From Bacillota bacterium (lineage in GTDB: Bacteria; Bacillota; Clostridia; Saccharofermentanales; UBA5734), in NCBI GenBank assembly GCA_023438965.1, contig JAEXPB010000212.1, positions 1 to 6,107 of the forward strand: a stretch of 6,107 nt of DNA, written 5' to 3'. Shown here piece after piece: positions 5,581 to 6,107 of the stretch. Numbering within the stretch: position 1 is the stretch's first letter; each line of letters opens with the position of its first letter. The notes beneath the pieces are model-generated. The model had not been told where the DNA came from and ran no database searches. It saw only the letters and a list, made by a program, of their open reading frames with translations. The position numbers and the translations under genes are program-made.

Positions 5581-6107
5581 CGCCGCTGTCGCCTTCACCG
5601 TAGGCGCCGATCCGGAAAGACTTGACCCGCTTGTCCCGTTTCAGCATCTGGTGTACAGCGCTGCGCAAGGCGCCGGTGCCTTTGCCGTGGACGATCCGGA
5701 TGCTCGCCATGCCGGCCAGCACTGCGTCGTCGATGAACTTGTCGAGATTGGCCTGCGCTTCTTCCACCGTCTGGCCCAGGAGCTGGATTTCGCTGCCCAT
5801 ATGCAGATGGCGCTCCATGGTCAGCTTCGCGCCGGTGCCGGAAACCGTCCGCCGCCGGCTGGCCGACCGGCCGACCGGGGCTTTCTCCGGCCGCGCGGCT
5901 GACGGCAGGCGCAAAGCCTCAACCGCGACGCTGACCCGGATCGAACCGCTCTGCAGGACGCAGTTGCCGCGGCTGTCCGGCCCATCGACAATCTTGCCGG
6001 TAATGCCCAGAGCCGGCGCATAATACTGCTCGCCGACCTGGATGTCCGCGGCTTTCAGGATATCGCCGCCGACGGCCAACGTTGCGCGGCCGATATCGCC
6101 CTCCACC
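5558..6107 (-). CDS. mutS2: MutS2, C-terminal part with Smr domain (5' end beyond the window)
   Basis: The 182 complete codons at the window's right end are the C-terminus of MutS2, a MutS paralogue that lacks mismatch-repair function and acts in recombination control or ribosome rescue depending on species. The first part (about fragment residues 22-67, VGEQYYAPALGITGKIVDGP onward) is the KOW-like beta region that follows the ATPase and coiled-coil parts. A basic linker (68-100) leads to the Smr domain (106-182) with VEEAQANLDKFIDDAVLAG, the HGKGTGALR motif (H140-R148) and the EGDSGVT ending. The frame continues to 6107, so the ATPase domain is outside the window; the GTG near the edge is an internal valine, not a start. 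The LDLRG motif that normally opens the Smr domain reads IQLLG (107-111), so nuclease activity may be altered. It converges on and overlaps the mutase gene. Confidence 0.93.
   Translation of the reverse strand, partial: VEGDIGRATLAVGGDILKAADIQVGEQYYAPALGITGKIVDGPDSRGNCVLQSGSIRVSVAVEALRLPSAARPEKAPVGRSASRRRTVSGTGAKLTMERHLHMGSEIQLLGQTVEEAQANLDKFIDDAVLAGMASIRIVHGKGTGALRSAVHQMLKRDKRVKSFRIGAYGEGDSGVTLADLS

Noticed and set aside
5065..5598. Minus-strand open frames of 162 and 177 codons opposite the mutase gene
   Set aside because: They are complementary to a well-conserved enzyme with all its motifs and show no recognisable domains or start signals.

Overview
The window looks like a chromosomal stretch from a GC-rich (roughly 60%) anaerobic Bacillota, probably of the Clostridia or Negativicutes type. 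The evidence is a T-box-controlled tyrosyl-tRNA synthetase, a ferredoxin-dependent 2-oxoacid oxidoreductase, a MutS2, strong purine-rich Shine-Dalgarno sites, sigma-A-like promoters and intrinsic terminators. No mobile element, CRISPR array, rRNA or tRNA is visible.

Left half, all on the minus strand. A P-loop ATPase (2904-3632) has its own promoter. About a dozen bases after its stop codon lies the TTGACA promoter of a long tyrosine T-box leader (about 2521-2856), which controls tyrS (1193-2437). Downstream of tyrS, a further promoter with a perfect TATAAT box serves a 2-oxoacid:ferredoxin oxidoreductase operon: a two-cluster ferredoxin subunit (872-1078), then the alpha subunit (858 leftward, cut by the window start). 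The remaining TPP-binding and gamma subunits would lie beyond position 1.

Right half. Across a 241-bp divergent intergenic region, the plus strand carries a 121-aa one-TM protein resembling the small OadG/MmdD subunits of sodium-pump decarboxylases (3874-4239). A strong intrinsic terminator follows, then an archaeal-type cofactor-independent phosphoglycerate mutase homologue (4333-5580). Its 3' end overlaps by 23 bp, tail to tail, the 3' end of a minus-strand mutS2, of which only the C-terminal region with the Smr domain is present (5558-6107).

Functional picture. The oxidoreductase supplies reduced ferredoxin and acyl-CoA from 2-oxoacids, or runs in reverse. The P-loop ATPase may be associated with that system, with tyrS placed between them; this is inference. 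tyrS is regulated independently by tRNA-Tyr charging. The mutase homologue belongs to central or threonine metabolism. The most interesting details are an apparent extra ~50-nt arm in Stem I of the T-box, a tandem 10-bp repeat over the oxidoreductase promoter, an OadG-like gene without visible partners, a terminator hairpin abutting the mutase ribosome-binding site, and a degenerate LDLR motif in the MutS2 Smr domain. Nothing here clearly amounts to an undescribed system.
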